Of a stretch of 64,000 nt of DNA, positions 8,677 through 17,503 are shown in pieces. The position numbers and the translations under genes are program-made. The DNA is from Chthonomonas sp035294505 (lineage in GTDB: Bacteria; Armatimonadota; Chthonomonadetes; Chthonomonadales; Chthonomonadaceae): NCBI RefSeq assembly GCF_035294505.1, contig NZ_DATGKU010000174.1, positions 62,001 to 126,000 on the forward strand, written 5' to 3'. The notes beneath the pieces were generated by a model that ran no database searches, was not told the DNA's origin, and worked only from the letters and a program-made list of their open reading frames with translations. Numbering within the stretch: position 1 is the first letter of the stretch; each line of letters starts with the position of its first letter.

Positions 8677-9867
8677 TCAGTAAACATGCATTGTGCCATC
8701 AGCACGACGTACGATGGGCATGAAGGCGCGTTTATAAGGATATTTTTGTAGCTTCGCGGTATCTATCTCAATCCCTAAACCAGGGCGCTCATTGGGGTAA
8801 AGAAAGCCTTGTCGCATCTCTGGTATACCCTCTATAACTTCATAAACCGGCTCCGGAAATCGTGTCCACTCCTGAATACCAAAATTCGGGATCACCATCT
8901 GCAACGCCACAGAAGCCGCTTGCGCCACAGGCCCTATGTCCGCTGCCCCGTGAAAAGCGCTTCGCACATTGAAAGGCTCTGCCAGCACCATGATCTTTCG
9001 TGCTTCCGTCAAGCCACCTACATGCAGGGGCTTAATGCGAATGTAGTCTACCCACCGATTCATAAAAACCGGCAGACAGTCCCAGCGCGACGTAAATATC
9101 TCACCGATGGCTAAGGGGGTCGTGGAGGCCGCACGCACAAGCGGCCAACTCTCCCGATGCTCCGGCATAAGGGGGTCTTCAAGATAAAATAGCCGATACG
9201 GCTCTAACTCCTTGGCGAGCCGTGCTGCCTGAATAGGGTCGAGTTGTTCGTGTACATCGTGCAATAGTTCTATCTCCATGCCGAGTTTGCTTCTTAAGTG
9301 AGCAAACAGCTTGGGCACCTGCAGTAAATAGGGTGTCGGCTCATAGAGGCTCGTGGGCGGAGCTTCCGGATGCAACGGTGGCAACTCACCAATAACTCCC
9401 GCCCCTCCATAAGGACCTACCTGACATCGAACCGCGCGAAATCCCTGTTCGATAAGCTTGCGGGCGTTATCTTCACACTCCTTTTCATCCCGACCACCCG
9501 CATGGCTATAACACATCACTCCATCCCGTGCCCGCCCTCCAAGGAGTTGATAAACCGGTAAGTTGGCGATTTTACCCTTGATGTCCCAAAGCGCTAGGTC
9601 TATCGCAGCCAGCGCCGCCATGAAGATAGGGCCGCCACGCCAATATCCCTGCCGATAGATCAGATGCCATATATCCTCAATGCGCTGAGGGTCCCGTCCA
9701 ATAAGCAAAGGTGTAATGTGTTGGATGGTCGAAGCCACAATCGGCTCGCTGCCGTTGAGTGTGCCTTCACCAACACCCCATAGACCCGGAGTGTCTGTCA
9801 ATACTTTGATAAATAGATAGTTTCTACCCGGACATGCCAGATAGACCTCAATATCGCTTATCTTCAT
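8677..9867 (-). CDS. D-mannonate dehydratase-like enzyme (ManD/RspA, enolase superfamily)
   Basis: A 396-residue enolase-superfamily enzyme. The metal ligands are D204 (in LLHDVHEQL), E230 (in FYLEDP) and E256 (in AIGEIF), each in the context seen in ManD. H206, H306 (AFHGAADIGP) and E333 (IPNFGIQEW) match other active-site positions, and the C terminus (YPYKRAFMPIVRRADGT) is the ManD signature. Family members dehydrate D-mannonate and/or D-gluconate to 2-keto-3-deoxygluconate, though some have little activity. It is the last gene of a minus-strand run after GH2 and GH127 genes, 14 bp behind GH127, which suggests it handles sugar acids from plant polysaccharide. Exact substrate is not determined. 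Confidence 0.82.
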   Translation of the reverse strand: MKISDIEVYLACPGRNYLFIKVLTDTPGLWGVGEGTLNGSEPIVASTIQHITPLLIGRDPQRIEDIWHLIYRQGYWRGGPIFMAALAAIDLALWDIKGKIANLPVYQLLGGRARDGVMCYSHAGGRDEKECEDNARKLIEQGFRAVRCQVGPYGGAGVIGELPPLHPEAPPTSLYEPTPYLLQVPKLFAHLRSKLGMEIELLHDVHEQLDPIQAARLAKELEPYRLFYLEDPLMPEHRESWPLVRAASTTPLAIGEIFTSRWDCLPVFMNRWVDYIRIKPLHVGGLTEARKIMVLAEPFNVRSAFHGAADIGPVAQAASVALQMVIPNFGIQEWTRFPEPVYEVIEGIPEMRQGFLYPNERPGLGIEIDTAKLQKYPYKRAFMPIVRRADGTMHVY

Positions 9868-9881
9868 AAGAGAGCCACCAC

Positions 9882-12260
9882 CTACCTTTCTCTCAGCACC
9901 GATTGCGATGAAGGTGCCCGACGCCGAATCTCACATCGGAAAACGCCTCCGGCTATCGCCCCAGGATGCGCCTGAAAGGTAACGGTGATGCTCTGTTTTC
10001 CGCGCGTCCACTCGAACGGAATGGGGTAATCTACCTCAAAGAAAGCGCCGGGATGGTTGTGAAGCAAGGTCTGAGTCGCCAACTTTTGCCCATCCACAAG
10101 AATATCGAAGACACGCTCGCCTCCCTCATCTCCCCAATACATGCAAGAGAGCACCATCGGTTGGTCGGGCAACACTTTCAATTGCCAGGAAAAAGAGCCG
10201 GTAGCATCACGCCACTGCCCTCCGTTGAAAACGCCGGTGTTGCTATCGTGGGCTTGCAACTGATGCGCCTGCTCTGAGTTTGTGTCACCGGGCTGAACCC
10301 TATCTACAACCAAGGCCTCTCGCTGTGCCCGCTCCGCCATGGCCGCTTTAAAGCGTGCGTATTGCGGGCTGCCCTTGTCCATCAATCGCCAATAGACCCC
10401 ATAGGCCTGATGAATCACCTTGTAGAGCGGAATGAAGGTGATCGCCGGATCGGCACCAACGCTTCTATAGACTAAAGGCTGGCCGGCAACGGGGCGCAAC
10501 ATGGAGGCCATAGAAAGGCTGTTGATGGGGAAATAACCGGCAGTCAGAGGCATACCGTGCTCATCTAACAGGTAAGTCTCTCGCACCTCCGGCGTGATAA
10601 TACCGGCCAAAACGATCGGCCCCACCATGAATGCCACCATATCCTTATCGTCTGGCATAGGTGCGGTGTGGAGTATCATAGGCATCTTCGCCTCAACCGT
10701 ATCGCCATCGTGCCAGACCCGCTCCATGGAAAGATAAGAACCTGGTCTTACCGCAAATCTTAACGGTTTTCCGTTTACCCATACCCGGTAATCTGACGTC
10801 GTCCAGGCCGGAACCCGAAGGTTGAGCGTCAGTTTCGTGGGCCGGCGCACATGGAACTGCAACTTGGTAGTATCCGATTCGGGAAAGGCCGTCGTTTGAA
10901 CGAGACGCACGCCTTTCTGCTGCCAATTTAGCTCTGATGGAATAAACAGATTAACATAAAGACCATCCGAGCTATGAAAATAGATGCTATCATTCAGCTT
11001 CGCAAACGATTCGACGCCCGTGCCATAACAACACCAAAACGAATGGGTAGGGGTTCCCCACTGCTTCGTACTACCGGCAGCGAGCGGTGTGTAGTAGATC
11101 ATCATGCCGGTCTGCGGGTCTTGTGCCTCAAGAATGCCGTTGTAGAGGGCACGCTCATAAAAGTCTGCGTATTTCTCATCTGCCGCCCAGGTGAATAGGG
11201 TACGAGTGACCTTCAGGATATTGTAGGTTGTACATGTCTCCTGATTATTGGAGACAAGAGTATTTGCCAATCGGTTAGGCGGGCCCCAATACTCTCCTGC
11301 ATTGCTTCCACCGGTGGCATAAGAGCGTGTTTGTGTCACTAGATTCCAGAAGTAGCTTACGATAGAGCGATACGTTGGGTCTCTGAACAGCTCATAACGC
11401 CTTGCTGCCCCCAATATCTTTGGGATATGCGTGTTTGCGTGGATACCGGTGAGATCATCGTGGTGAAGGGCTAGAGGCCCTAAGAAAGACGCCTGATCGA
11501 AACGATGGGCTAGAACGAGATCGTTCGGATTGTGAGTCAACGTATAGAGCCGGTAGAGCACGGCAGGCATTCCGCCAAACTCTACCTGCAAAACACGATC
11601 CATCTGCCAAGGTGCGAGCCGGTCGGTGCGCTGTTTAAAGTAGGCCGCCATGCGCTCTGCAATTCGTAAAGCCTGCTCATTGCCGCAAAGCGTATAGGCA
11701 TCCACAAGGCCGGCCATGATCTTATGAATGGTGTAGTAGGGCGCCCAAACGGGTTTACCCGTCTCTAACCTGTCGAAAAACGAGGTAGGAAAGGCGGAAA
11801 GATACTCGCCTCCTAGCGCTTTCTGGCATTTTGCCAACTCCGCCACCAGGTAGTCCACACGCCGTTTGAACGCCTTATCCCCTGTAGCTCTATAGAGCAA
11901 GGAACAGGCAGAAAGGTAGTGTCCAACAAAGTGGCCCCGAAGCTCACAATCGGGCGCCTCCCAACCGCCTAATGGTCGGCCCGGATGCGGCAAGCCTGCA
12001 TTAACACGAAAGTTATAGAGCAGTCGGTCAGGATCAAGGGAAAGTAGGTAGTGCGCATCGGCCTCACGCGCCGTAAGAAACGGGCTTGGCAGCAGTCGAA
12101 CGTCGCGCATATCGAACGGCTGAACGACTCCCGGCCAGAAGGAGTGCGGCAGCATCTTTGCACCGCTTGCTGCCGCTTCCCCTCCTAAGCCTACAATCGC
12201 GCACAAAATGCCGATGGCACCAAGCACTCTACCGGGAATGCGCCGTCTGCTCAACTTCAT
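9882..12260 (-). CDS. GH127 beta-L-arabinofuranosidase, secreted
   Basis: About 792 residues with a signal peptide (MKLSRRRIPGR, then a hydrophobic core ending AAAS). The (alpha/alpha)6 catalytic domain carries the GH127 zinc/thiolate site: E341 and C343 in NNQETCTTYN, and C410-C411 in FWCCYGTGVESF, one of which is the expected nucleophile. A C-terminal beta-rich domain (last 130 residues) resembles the DUF6805-type domain of this family. The protein should release beta-linked L-arabinofuranose outside the cytoplasm. I chose the ATG at 12260 because GGAGAGGGGA lies just before it and a signal peptide follows; an upstream GTG at 12326 would add 22 charged residues. The start overlaps the end of the GH2 gene by 32 bp, so the two are co-translated. 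Confidence 0.88.
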   Translation of the reverse strand: MKLSRRRIPGRVLGAIGILCAIVGLGGEAAASGAKMLPHSFWPGVVQPFDMRDVRLLPSPFLTAREADAHYLLSLDPDRLLYNFRVNAGLPHPGRPLGGWEAPDCELRGHFVGHYLSACSLLYRATGDKAFKRRVDYLVAELAKCQKALGGEYLSAFPTSFFDRLETGKPVWAPYYTIHKIMAGLVDAYTLCGNEQALRIAERMAAYFKQRTDRLAPWQMDRVLQVEFGGMPAVLYRLYTLTHNPNDLVLAHRFDQASFLGPLALHHDDLTGIHANTHIPKILGAARRYELFRDPTYRSIVSYFWNLVTQTRSYATGGSNAGEYWGPPNRLANTLVSNNQETCTTYNILKVTRTLFTWAADEKYADFYERALYNGILEAQDPQTGMMIYYTPLAAGSTKQWGTPTHSFWCCYGTGVESFAKLNDSIYFHSSDGLYVNLFIPSELNWQQKGVRLVQTTAFPESDTTKLQFHVRRPTKLTLNLRVPAWTTSDYRVWVNGKPLRFAVRPGSYLSMERVWHDGDTVEAKMPMILHTAPMPDDKDMVAFMVGPIVLAGIITPEVRETYLLDEHGMPLTAGYFPINSLSMASMLRPVAGQPLVYRSVGADPAITFIPLYKVIHQAYGVYWRLMDKGSPQYARFKAAMAERAQREALVVDRVQPGDTNSEQAHQLQAHDSNTGVFNGGQWRDATGSFSWQLKVLPDQPMVLSCMYWGDEGGERVFDILVDGQKLATQTLLHNHPGAFFEVDYPIPFEWTRGKQSITVTFQAHPGAIAGGVFRCEIRRRAPSSQSVLRER

Positions 12261-14529
12261 TCCCCTCTCCAACAAACTCCACATCCACATACTGGCCTCC
12301 CGTCGTCTGGTGGCAGTGCACCGCAAGTAGATTTGGTCCGGGATGCAGGGTTTTTAGAGCCTCCGGTCGTATCGGGACAACCTCATACTCCGTGAGAAAG
12401 CCAGGTTCTTCAAACGCAAGGACGCCATTGATATAGACCTGCACATCCTCATCGTGATGCAGCAGCAATAGCGGATGTTTTAAGAGATCGGCCTTCAGGT
12501 CTACCGTACGCCGCAACCAGATGTCGTCCGTGTTCCATTCGGTATGGACGATAGCTCCCGGCGTGCCCTGCGTGCCGAACCCCGCCGCCCCCTCTTTCCA
12601 TCCCGAATCGTCGAAGCCTGGCTTGAACCACCCCTCCCCGGGTCTCTGAGTAGTATATCTCCAAAGGATGGTCTTCGTCAGCACGGCCGGCTCGGGCAAA
12701 GGAGGTACATTATCGAATCGGCCCTCGTTTACCTCTGTCATGATCTTCGGGTTCATCTTGATCTCGGCGCGGTCATAGGTCATGATCCCATTGCACTCCG
12801 TCTCCACATCGCTTAACTGGGTATATACTGCCGCGCTCAGCCCGGGCTTTTCGTGCAGCTGCCACACCTTTTGCAGCAGTTGGGCGTAACGCAATGTGAG
12901 CATCTCGCGATTTGGTAGCCCCTGATAGCCCCAAGATTTCTGCGACCACGTATGCCCTTTCACCGCAAAACCAAGCCCGCCAAACTCACCTAGCACAGCG
13001 GCGCGATTCGGCTCCGGCTTAGGACTCCCCGGCCCCGGATAGTTGTGCATGTCAATTACATCGCCGACCCCTTCATCCGTCCATCCACTTGCGTTATCCA
13101 CCAGGCGGGAGGGGTCCAGCTCCTTTATCATCGAGACAATGCGCGCCGTATCAAACTGCCCCCATCCCTCATTAAACGGCACCCACATGATGATGCAAGG
13201 ATGGTTCCAGTGTGTCTGGATCATCGCCTTGAGTTCATGTTCGAACTCTTGATCGCGCCGTGCCAAAATCTCCGGGTCTAAATTCGCCGGGCGGCTGGCG
13301 CTGGGCATGTCTTGCCACACCAAGATGCCAAGATGGTCGCAAAGAGAATACCAGACGTCCGGCTCAACCTTCACATGCTTGCGTAAAAGATTGAACCCAA
13401 GCCGCTTGATCGTCTCCAAATCGTAGCGCATAGCAGCCTCACTCGGCGCCGTGTATAGCCCATCGGGCCAAAACCCTTGGTCTAACAGACCGATTTGAAA
13501 AATCGGCTTGTTATTCAGCAGGATGCGCGTAATGCCCTTTTCATCCGGCCCTATCGAGATTTTGCGCATTCCGAAGTAACTCTTCACCATGTCCACAGCG
13601 CCGCCAGCGTTGCGCAGCGTTACCGTTAGCCCGTAAAGAAACGGATCGTTGGGTGACCATAATTTTTCATTAGGAATGGAAAGCGTTAGCTCCGCATTTG
13701 GCGCTCCCGAACCTCGTGCCACCACACGATTCTGCTCCGTTGCCTGCGCTTCCACCTGGTAGCCTGTTATTGAGCCGTTAACGAATACCGTTAGATGTAG
13801 TTGAGAGTGGTCTATATCGGGGACGATCTTGAGATCGGATATATAGGTATGGGGTACCGGCTCAAGCCAAACGGTTTGCCAAATCCCTGTGGTCGGTGTA
13901 TACATGATACCGCCGGGATGTAGTGTCTGCTTGCCATGCGGTTGCAGTCCACCCTCTTCGCCGTCTGTCGGATCATAAACCGAAACCAGCAGGTCTTGCG
14001 AGCCGCTCGGCTTTAGCGCCTCGGTGATGTCGAAGGTAAACGGATCGTAGCCCCCTCTGTGCGTACCGACCTTTTTCCCATTTACCCATACGTTCGTCTC
14101 CCAATCTACAGCCCCAAAATGCAGCAACACGCGCTTCCCATGCCAGCTCGGAGGCACATCGAAAGTGCGATGATACCACACGCGCTCATTTGGCGTGACC
14201 GATCGCATGACTCCCGATAGCGCCGACTCCACAGGGAAAGGCACCAGAATGTGACCATCAGCCGCTCCCGACCAGGAAGCATCCTTCGGGATAATGGCAT
14301 ACTCCCAAAGCCCATTGAGATTCTGCCAAACGCTTCTCTCCATCTGCGGTCGTGGGTACTCTGGGTGATCGTTTGTTGGCGACACCGAGTCGGTCCACCG
14401 CGTTTTCAAAGGGCCTATGGCCGCGTGCCATTCCTCCCCTCTTACTTGACTCTGCATGAGTACTCCTCCTAAAAGAAAGGCTGTTAATGTGACTACGACG
14501 TTGGCAAACCGGTAAAATCCACGATCCAT
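12229..14529 (-). CDS. GH2 family beta-glycosidase, secreted
   Basis: A 766-residue protein beginning with a signal peptide (to about residue 32). Residues 60-230 form the GH2 sugar-binding jelly roll (WQNLNGLWEYA, VWVNGKKVGTHRGGYDPFTFDIT). An immunoglobulin-like domain follows, then the TIM barrel with acid/base N453-E454 in PFNEGWGQFD and nucleophile E515 in LGEFGG. The last 130 residues form a further beta-sandwich domain. GH2 includes beta-galactosidase, beta-glucuronidase, beta-mannosidase and arabinosidase activities, and the sequence alone does not decide. It is the first gene of the GH2-GH127-ManD run, which suggests action on arabinose-substituted plant polymers. Two 22-bp dyads lie upstream. 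Confidence 0.88.
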   Translation of the reverse strand: MDRGFYRFANVVVTLTAFLLGGVLMQSQVRGEEWHAAIGPLKTRWTDSVSPTNDHPEYPRPQMERSVWQNLNGLWEYAIIPKDASWSGAADGHILVPFPVESALSGVMRSVTPNERVWYHRTFDVPPSWHGKRVLLHFGAVDWETNVWVNGKKVGTHRGGYDPFTFDITEALKPSGSQDLLVSVYDPTDGEEGGLQPHGKQTLHPGGIMYTPTTGIWQTVWLEPVPHTYISDLKIVPDIDHSQLHLTVFVNGSITGYQVEAQATEQNRVVARGSGAPNAELTLSIPNEKLWSPNDPFLYGLTVTLRNAGGAVDMVKSYFGMRKISIGPDEKGITRILLNNKPIFQIGLLDQGFWPDGLYTAPSEAAMRYDLETIKRLGFNLLRKHVKVEPDVWYSLCDHLGILVWQDMPSASRPANLDPEILARRDQEFEHELKAMIQTHWNHPCIIMWVPFNEGWGQFDTARIVSMIKELDPSRLVDNASGWTDEGVGDVIDMHNYPGPGSPKPEPNRAAVLGEFGGLGFAVKGHTWSQKSWGYQGLPNREMLTLRYAQLLQKVWQLHEKPGLSAAVYTQLSDVETECNGIMTYDRAEIKMNPKIMTEVNEGRFDNVPPLPEPAVLTKTILWRYTTQRPGEGWFKPGFDDSGWKEGAAGFGTQGTPGAIVHTEWNTDDIWLRRTVDLKADLLKHPLLLLHHDEDVQVYINGVLAFEEPGFLTEYEVVPIRPEALKTLHPGPNLLAVHCHQTTGGQYVDVEFVGEGNEVEQTAHSR

Positions 14530-14590
14530 CTCAGCGACTCCGTGATAAAGTTTGTGGGCGACCTCGCCCTATGCAAGCGGTTGTTTGATA

Positions 14591-14639
14591 GAGAATACCC
14601 GAAAATATTCTCTTATGCGCAACCTTTCTACTGGTTGCG
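14591..14639 (-). promoter_or_regulatory. Twin 7-8-7 inverted repeats upstream of the GH2 operon
   Basis: GAGAATA (14591-14597) faces TATTCTC (14606-14612), and CGCAACC (14618-14624) faces GGTTGCG (14633-14639). Both dyads are perfect, 22 bp long with 8-bp spacers, and their centres are 27 bp apart. They lie 62-110 bp upstream of the GH2 start in a gene-free 274-bp gap. They could be two operator sites or two small hairpins; the half-site sequences differ. Confidence 0.45.
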
Positions 14640-14803
14640 AACAAAAATTAGCCGTTGGCTGCCCATTTTCCTTCCCCCTATCCATCCTCCGTCTGCCCTT
14701 AAGCTGAGTGCCTCCATAACCGAAAATAGACACACCCTTCATTGCAGACAGTGCTATTTGCTGGGTAAGTACGCTCACTTCGATGACGTTGAAGGATACG
14801 ACT

Positions 14804-15445
14804 ATGACATCACAAAACCGAACAATGCGATTCTATATCGGAACTCTTTTTATTGCCACCATGTTGGCCGGCCTAACACGCACCAAACCGGTCTCGGCCG
14901 AACTCCGCTTCTACGATGATGCTCCCCATGCCGGTGAATGGCAGGCCTTCTACAACCAACTGCCTGCCGTTTGGAAAACCGACAAGATCATCATCGTGCA
15001 AGAGGTCTCGCATCAGCAGCTCGTGCAGATTTTCAAAGAGGCCTATGGCAAAGTGCCTGCCAACGCCGACGGCATAGATGGCTGCTATCAGTTTGGAGGC
15101 GAGCGGATAGATGCCGACGCAACTATCAGCCTCTTGAATACACTCCACGGAGACGCCGCCATCGAGGTCTTCGCCCACGAATACGGGCACTTCGTGTGGG
15201 ACCAGCTTCTGAATCATGCCCAACGTGAGGCTTACCGCCAACTTTGGCAGCAACAAAAAGCCCAACACCATCTCATAACCGGCTATGCAGCAACCTCACC
15301 AGAGGAGGGGTTTGCAGAGACCTTCGCCTACTTCTTTTGTAATCGTAAGGAGCTTGATGCCAAAGCTCGCTCCTCGGAAATCTTTCTGTCCGATCTGCTA
15401 GACACGTCCGCTGCTCAGAGACAAGTGGCACAATCCAATCCTTGA
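14804..15445 (+). CDS. Secreted HExxH metallopeptidase-like protein (zincin)
   Basis: About 213 residues. After a signal peptide ending around PVSA, the mature part carries H125-E-Y-G-H129, a zincin HExxH helix, and an EEGFAETFAYF segment at residues 167-176 that can supply the third, glutamate ligand, as in gluzincins. This predicts a small zinc hydrolase acting outside the cytoplasm; the family is not one I can name. I chose the ATG at 14804 because GAAGGA lies 6 nt before it; an ATG at 14783 lacks a ribosome-binding site. It is transcribed away from the GH2 operon. A hairpin follows about 40 bp after the stop. Confidence 0.7.
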   Translation: MTSQNRTMRFYIGTLFIATMLAGLTRTKPVSAELRFYDDAPHAGEWQAFYNQLPAVWKTDKIIIVQEVSHQQLVQIFKEAYGKVPANADGIDGCYQFGGERIDADATISLLNTLHGDAAIEVFAHEYGHFVWDQLLNHAQREAYRQLWQQQKAQHHLITGYAATSPEEGFAETFAYFFCNRKELDAKARSSEIFLSDLLDTSAAQRQVAQSNP

Positions 15446-15470
15446 CTCCTAGCTGAGAAAACGACATAAT
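15442..15470 (+). promoter_or_regulatory. Sigma-70-type promoter for the propeller-coaX pair
   Basis: TTGACT (15442-15447) and CATAAT (15465-15470) are separated by 17 bp. The -35 box overlaps the stop codon of the zincin gene. Transcription would start near 15477, just before the hairpin at 15486, and lead to the GTG start at 15551. Confidence 0.6.
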
Positions 15471-15485
15471 AAAAGTTAACTTAAG

Positions 15486-15509
15486 GCCGGTACTCTTCTT
15501 TGTACCGGC
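15486..15509 (+). terminator. Hairpin in the leader of the propeller gene
   Basis: GCCGGTAC (15486-15493) pairs perfectly with GTACCGGC (15502-15509), with an 8-nt loop and ATTCTTTG after it. It could end the upstream zincin transcript. Because it lies just downstream of the predicted promoter, it could equally stabilise or attenuate the propeller-coaX mRNA. Confidence 0.5.
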
Positions 15510-15550
15510 ATTCTTTGCAATCTTCACGTTCTAAAAAAGGAGAAAGATTC

Positions 15551-16597
15551 GTGCGAAACGTTGCGCGCTTTGTTGCCTTCTGCGCGGTGGCTTTGACGCC
15601 CACCTTTGCAGCCGCGCAAGTCTGGAGCCCTGATGCCAAACAGCTGATTATCGAGGGTACGCCCCCCTTACGCATTGACTTTACTTCAGCCTCTGCTGCC
15701 GTTGCGCCTACCCCCACCCCTTTGTTGCCCAATAACGCGACTGGCTCTCTCTTTGCCTTCTCTCCAGATGGCAAAACGCTCGCCTATCGTAATGGTAGTG
15801 GCGATCTGGTGCTCATGGATATACCTACCGGCAAAACTATCCCCATTGAAAGCCATCTCGAGGCTCCTGTAAGTTGGGCACCGGATTCTAAAACGCTTGC
15901 AGCGGTCTGCCGCAACGATGCCGGCCAACTCATTCTGCATATAGACTACCGAGAGGGGGGTTATCGCATAAAGCCTATCACACTTCCTTTCCATCATTTG
16001 GCCGGCACCTGCCCGCCCGTACAATGGGTGCCAGAAACCGATAACGTCCTCCTTGTAGGCGGAGACGGCACGAAGCGAGACCTCTGGCTCGTAGATGCAG
16101 GCATTCCAACACAACTAACACAAACCGGCGATGTGCTCGGTTTCGTGGTCTCGCCAGACGGTAGTCGCGTAGTTTGGATACGCCGTAGCCCAAACACCCA
16201 CTATATTCTCTTCTCGCTCTACGAACTTATCATCAACGCACGCAGTCTGCGCAAACTCGATTTTCCCAATCGCCTTCCCCAAGTCAATCCCAATCCGCAC
16301 GACGCCGTGGATGCCGTGATACAGGCTGTGCTCTCTACCGACCTAACCCACATCGCCTTTGTCACCGTTCAACACAAATCGCCTGCCACAGTAACAGTTT
16401 GGCTCACAGATATCAAAGGGAGCATGGTTCAGAAGGTCACCACGCTTACTTCCCCTCCAACAACCCTGCCCTCCTTCTCACCAGATGGGCATCTGCTTGC
16501 TGTTCTTGGAAGACAGAAGCAAACTCCCGTGCTCGTTCTCTTCGACCTGCAAGCCAACCTCGGTCGAACGATAGTGCTGAACCCACTAGGACAGTAG
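15551..16597 (+). CDS. Secreted TolB-like beta-propeller protein
   Basis: About 348 residues with a signal peptide (VRNVARFVAFCAVALTPTFAAA). Repeated WSPDAK, FSPDGKTLAY, WAPDSKTLAAV, VSPDGSRVVW and FSPDGHLLAVL strands mark the TolB/WD40-like (PD40) propeller, with about five visible blades. The likely role is periplasmic protein interaction or ligand binding; the partner is unknown. The GTG at 15551 is preferred because AAAAGGAGAAAG precedes it and a signal peptide begins there. coaX follows 6 bp downstream, but no functional tie to CoA synthesis is apparent. Confidence 0.75.
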   Translation: MRNVARFVAFCAVALTPTFAAAQVWSPDAKQLIIEGTPPLRIDFTSASAAVAPTPTPLLPNNATGSLFAFSPDGKTLAYRNGSGDLVLMDIPTGKTIPIESHLEAPVSWAPDSKTLAAVCRNDAGQLILHIDYREGGYRIKPITLPFHHLAGTCPPVQWVPETDNVLLVGGDGTKRDLWLVDAGIPTQLTQTGDVLGFVVSPDGSRVVWIRRSPNTHYILFSLYELIINARSLRKLDFPNRLPQVNPNPHDAVDAVIQAVLSTDLTHIAFVTVQHKSPATVTVWLTDIKGSMVQKVTTLTSPPTTLPSFSPDGHLLAVLGRQKQTPVLVLFDLQANLGRTIVLNPLGQ

Positions 16598-16603
16598 ACC
16601 ACC

Positions 16604-17389
16604 ATGTTGCTCGCGCTCGATGTCGGAAACACCAATATCGTCTTCGGGGTCTATCCCAATCATCGAGACCCAATCATCGGTCCTTGGCGGCTTCATACCG
16701 ATCGCGATCGCACCGCCGACGAGCATTTTGTGCTTATCAAAGCGCTGCTCGAACACAATGGGCTTCATCTTAGCGATATCCATCATGTGGCTCTATCAAG
16801 CGTCGTTCCCACAATGAATGACACTTTGGTGGAACTGGCACAACGTTATTTCGGCGTACAGCCCTTCATCGTTACATCTCATGTTCAACTCGGTATCACC
16901 ATCCACTACTCACCACCCTCCGATGTGGGAGCCGACCGCCTTTGCAATGCGGTGGGCGCTTTCGCCCGCTATGGCGGCCCTGCCATCGTAGTGGACTTTG
17001 GAACGGCCACCACTTTCGATGCCATCGCTCCTAATGGCGACTATTTAGGCGGGGCGATCCTGCCCGGCATCGGCATCTCGATGGATGCGCTCTTCCGCCA
17101 AGCCTCTCGCCTTTTCCGGGTGGAATTTGCCGCTCCTCCAAAAGCTGTCGGAACCAACACCGTCCACGCCATTCAAAGTGGTCTCGTCTTCGGTTATGCC
17201 GGCCAAACCGATGCCATGGTAGAGAGAATACGCAGTGAAATCGGGCAGAACGCCCGCGTCATTGCAACAGGAGGTTTGGCAGAACTGATCCACAGCGCAA
17301 GTCGAACGATTGAGATCGTTGACCAGCTCGTTACCCTGGACGGTCTCCGCATCTTGTTTGAGCGAAACCACTCAGACGACTCGAAATAG
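16604..17389 (+). CDS. coaX: Type III pantothenate kinase
   Basis: A 261-residue ASKHA-fold kinase of normal CoaX length. The phosphate-1 loop is LALDVGNTN (D6), the pantothenate-site motif is DVGADRLCNAVGAF (residues 107-120), and the phosphate-2 loop is VVDFGTATTFD (129-139, D131). It phosphorylates pantothenate in the first step of CoA synthesis; type III enzymes are not inhibited by CoA and need a monovalent cation. It starts 6 bp after the propeller gene and probably shares its promoter at 15442. Confidence 0.93.
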   Translation: MLLALDVGNTNIVFGVYPNHRDPIIGPWRLHTDRDRTADEHFVLIKALLEHNGLHLSDIHHVALSSVVPTMNDTLVELAQRYFGVQPFIVTSHVQLGITIHYSPPSDVGADRLCNAVGAFARYGGPAIVVDFGTATTFDAIAPNGDYLGGAILPGIGISMDALFRQASRLFRVEFAAPPKAVGTNTVHAIQSGLVFGYAGQTDAMVERIRSEIGQNARVIATGGLAELIHSASRTIEIVDQLVTLDGLRILFERNHSDDSK

Positions 17390-17433
17390 GCTCACCCTAT
17401 TTGGAACCGGTGGGGTAGAATATTTGTTGTTAT

Positions 17434-17451
17434 AAGTAAAGCGCTTTACTT
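17434..17451. promoter_or_regulatory. Perfect 18-bp LacI-family-type operator before the GH44 gene
   Basis: AAGTAAAGC followed by GCTTTACTT is an uninterrupted palindrome with the central CG and AAAGCGCTTT core typical of LacI-family and cre-like operators. A possible -10 box, TATAAG (17431-17436), overlaps its left end, so a bound repressor would block initiation. It lies 53 bp upstream of the GH44 start codon. The regulator is not identified; the GntR-HTH protein encoded at 43272 has a different DNA-binding fold. Confidence 0.7.
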
Positions 17452-17503
17452 TTCCTATCGCGCGCGTCTCGAAACCCTTCAAACAAACCCTCTGGAGGTA
17501 ACA

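Noticed and set aside
14542..14919. 125-codon plus-strand frame upstream of the zincin gene
   Set aside because: Runs into the zincin gene in another frame, has no ribosome-binding site and reads as non-coding DNA with inverted repeats.
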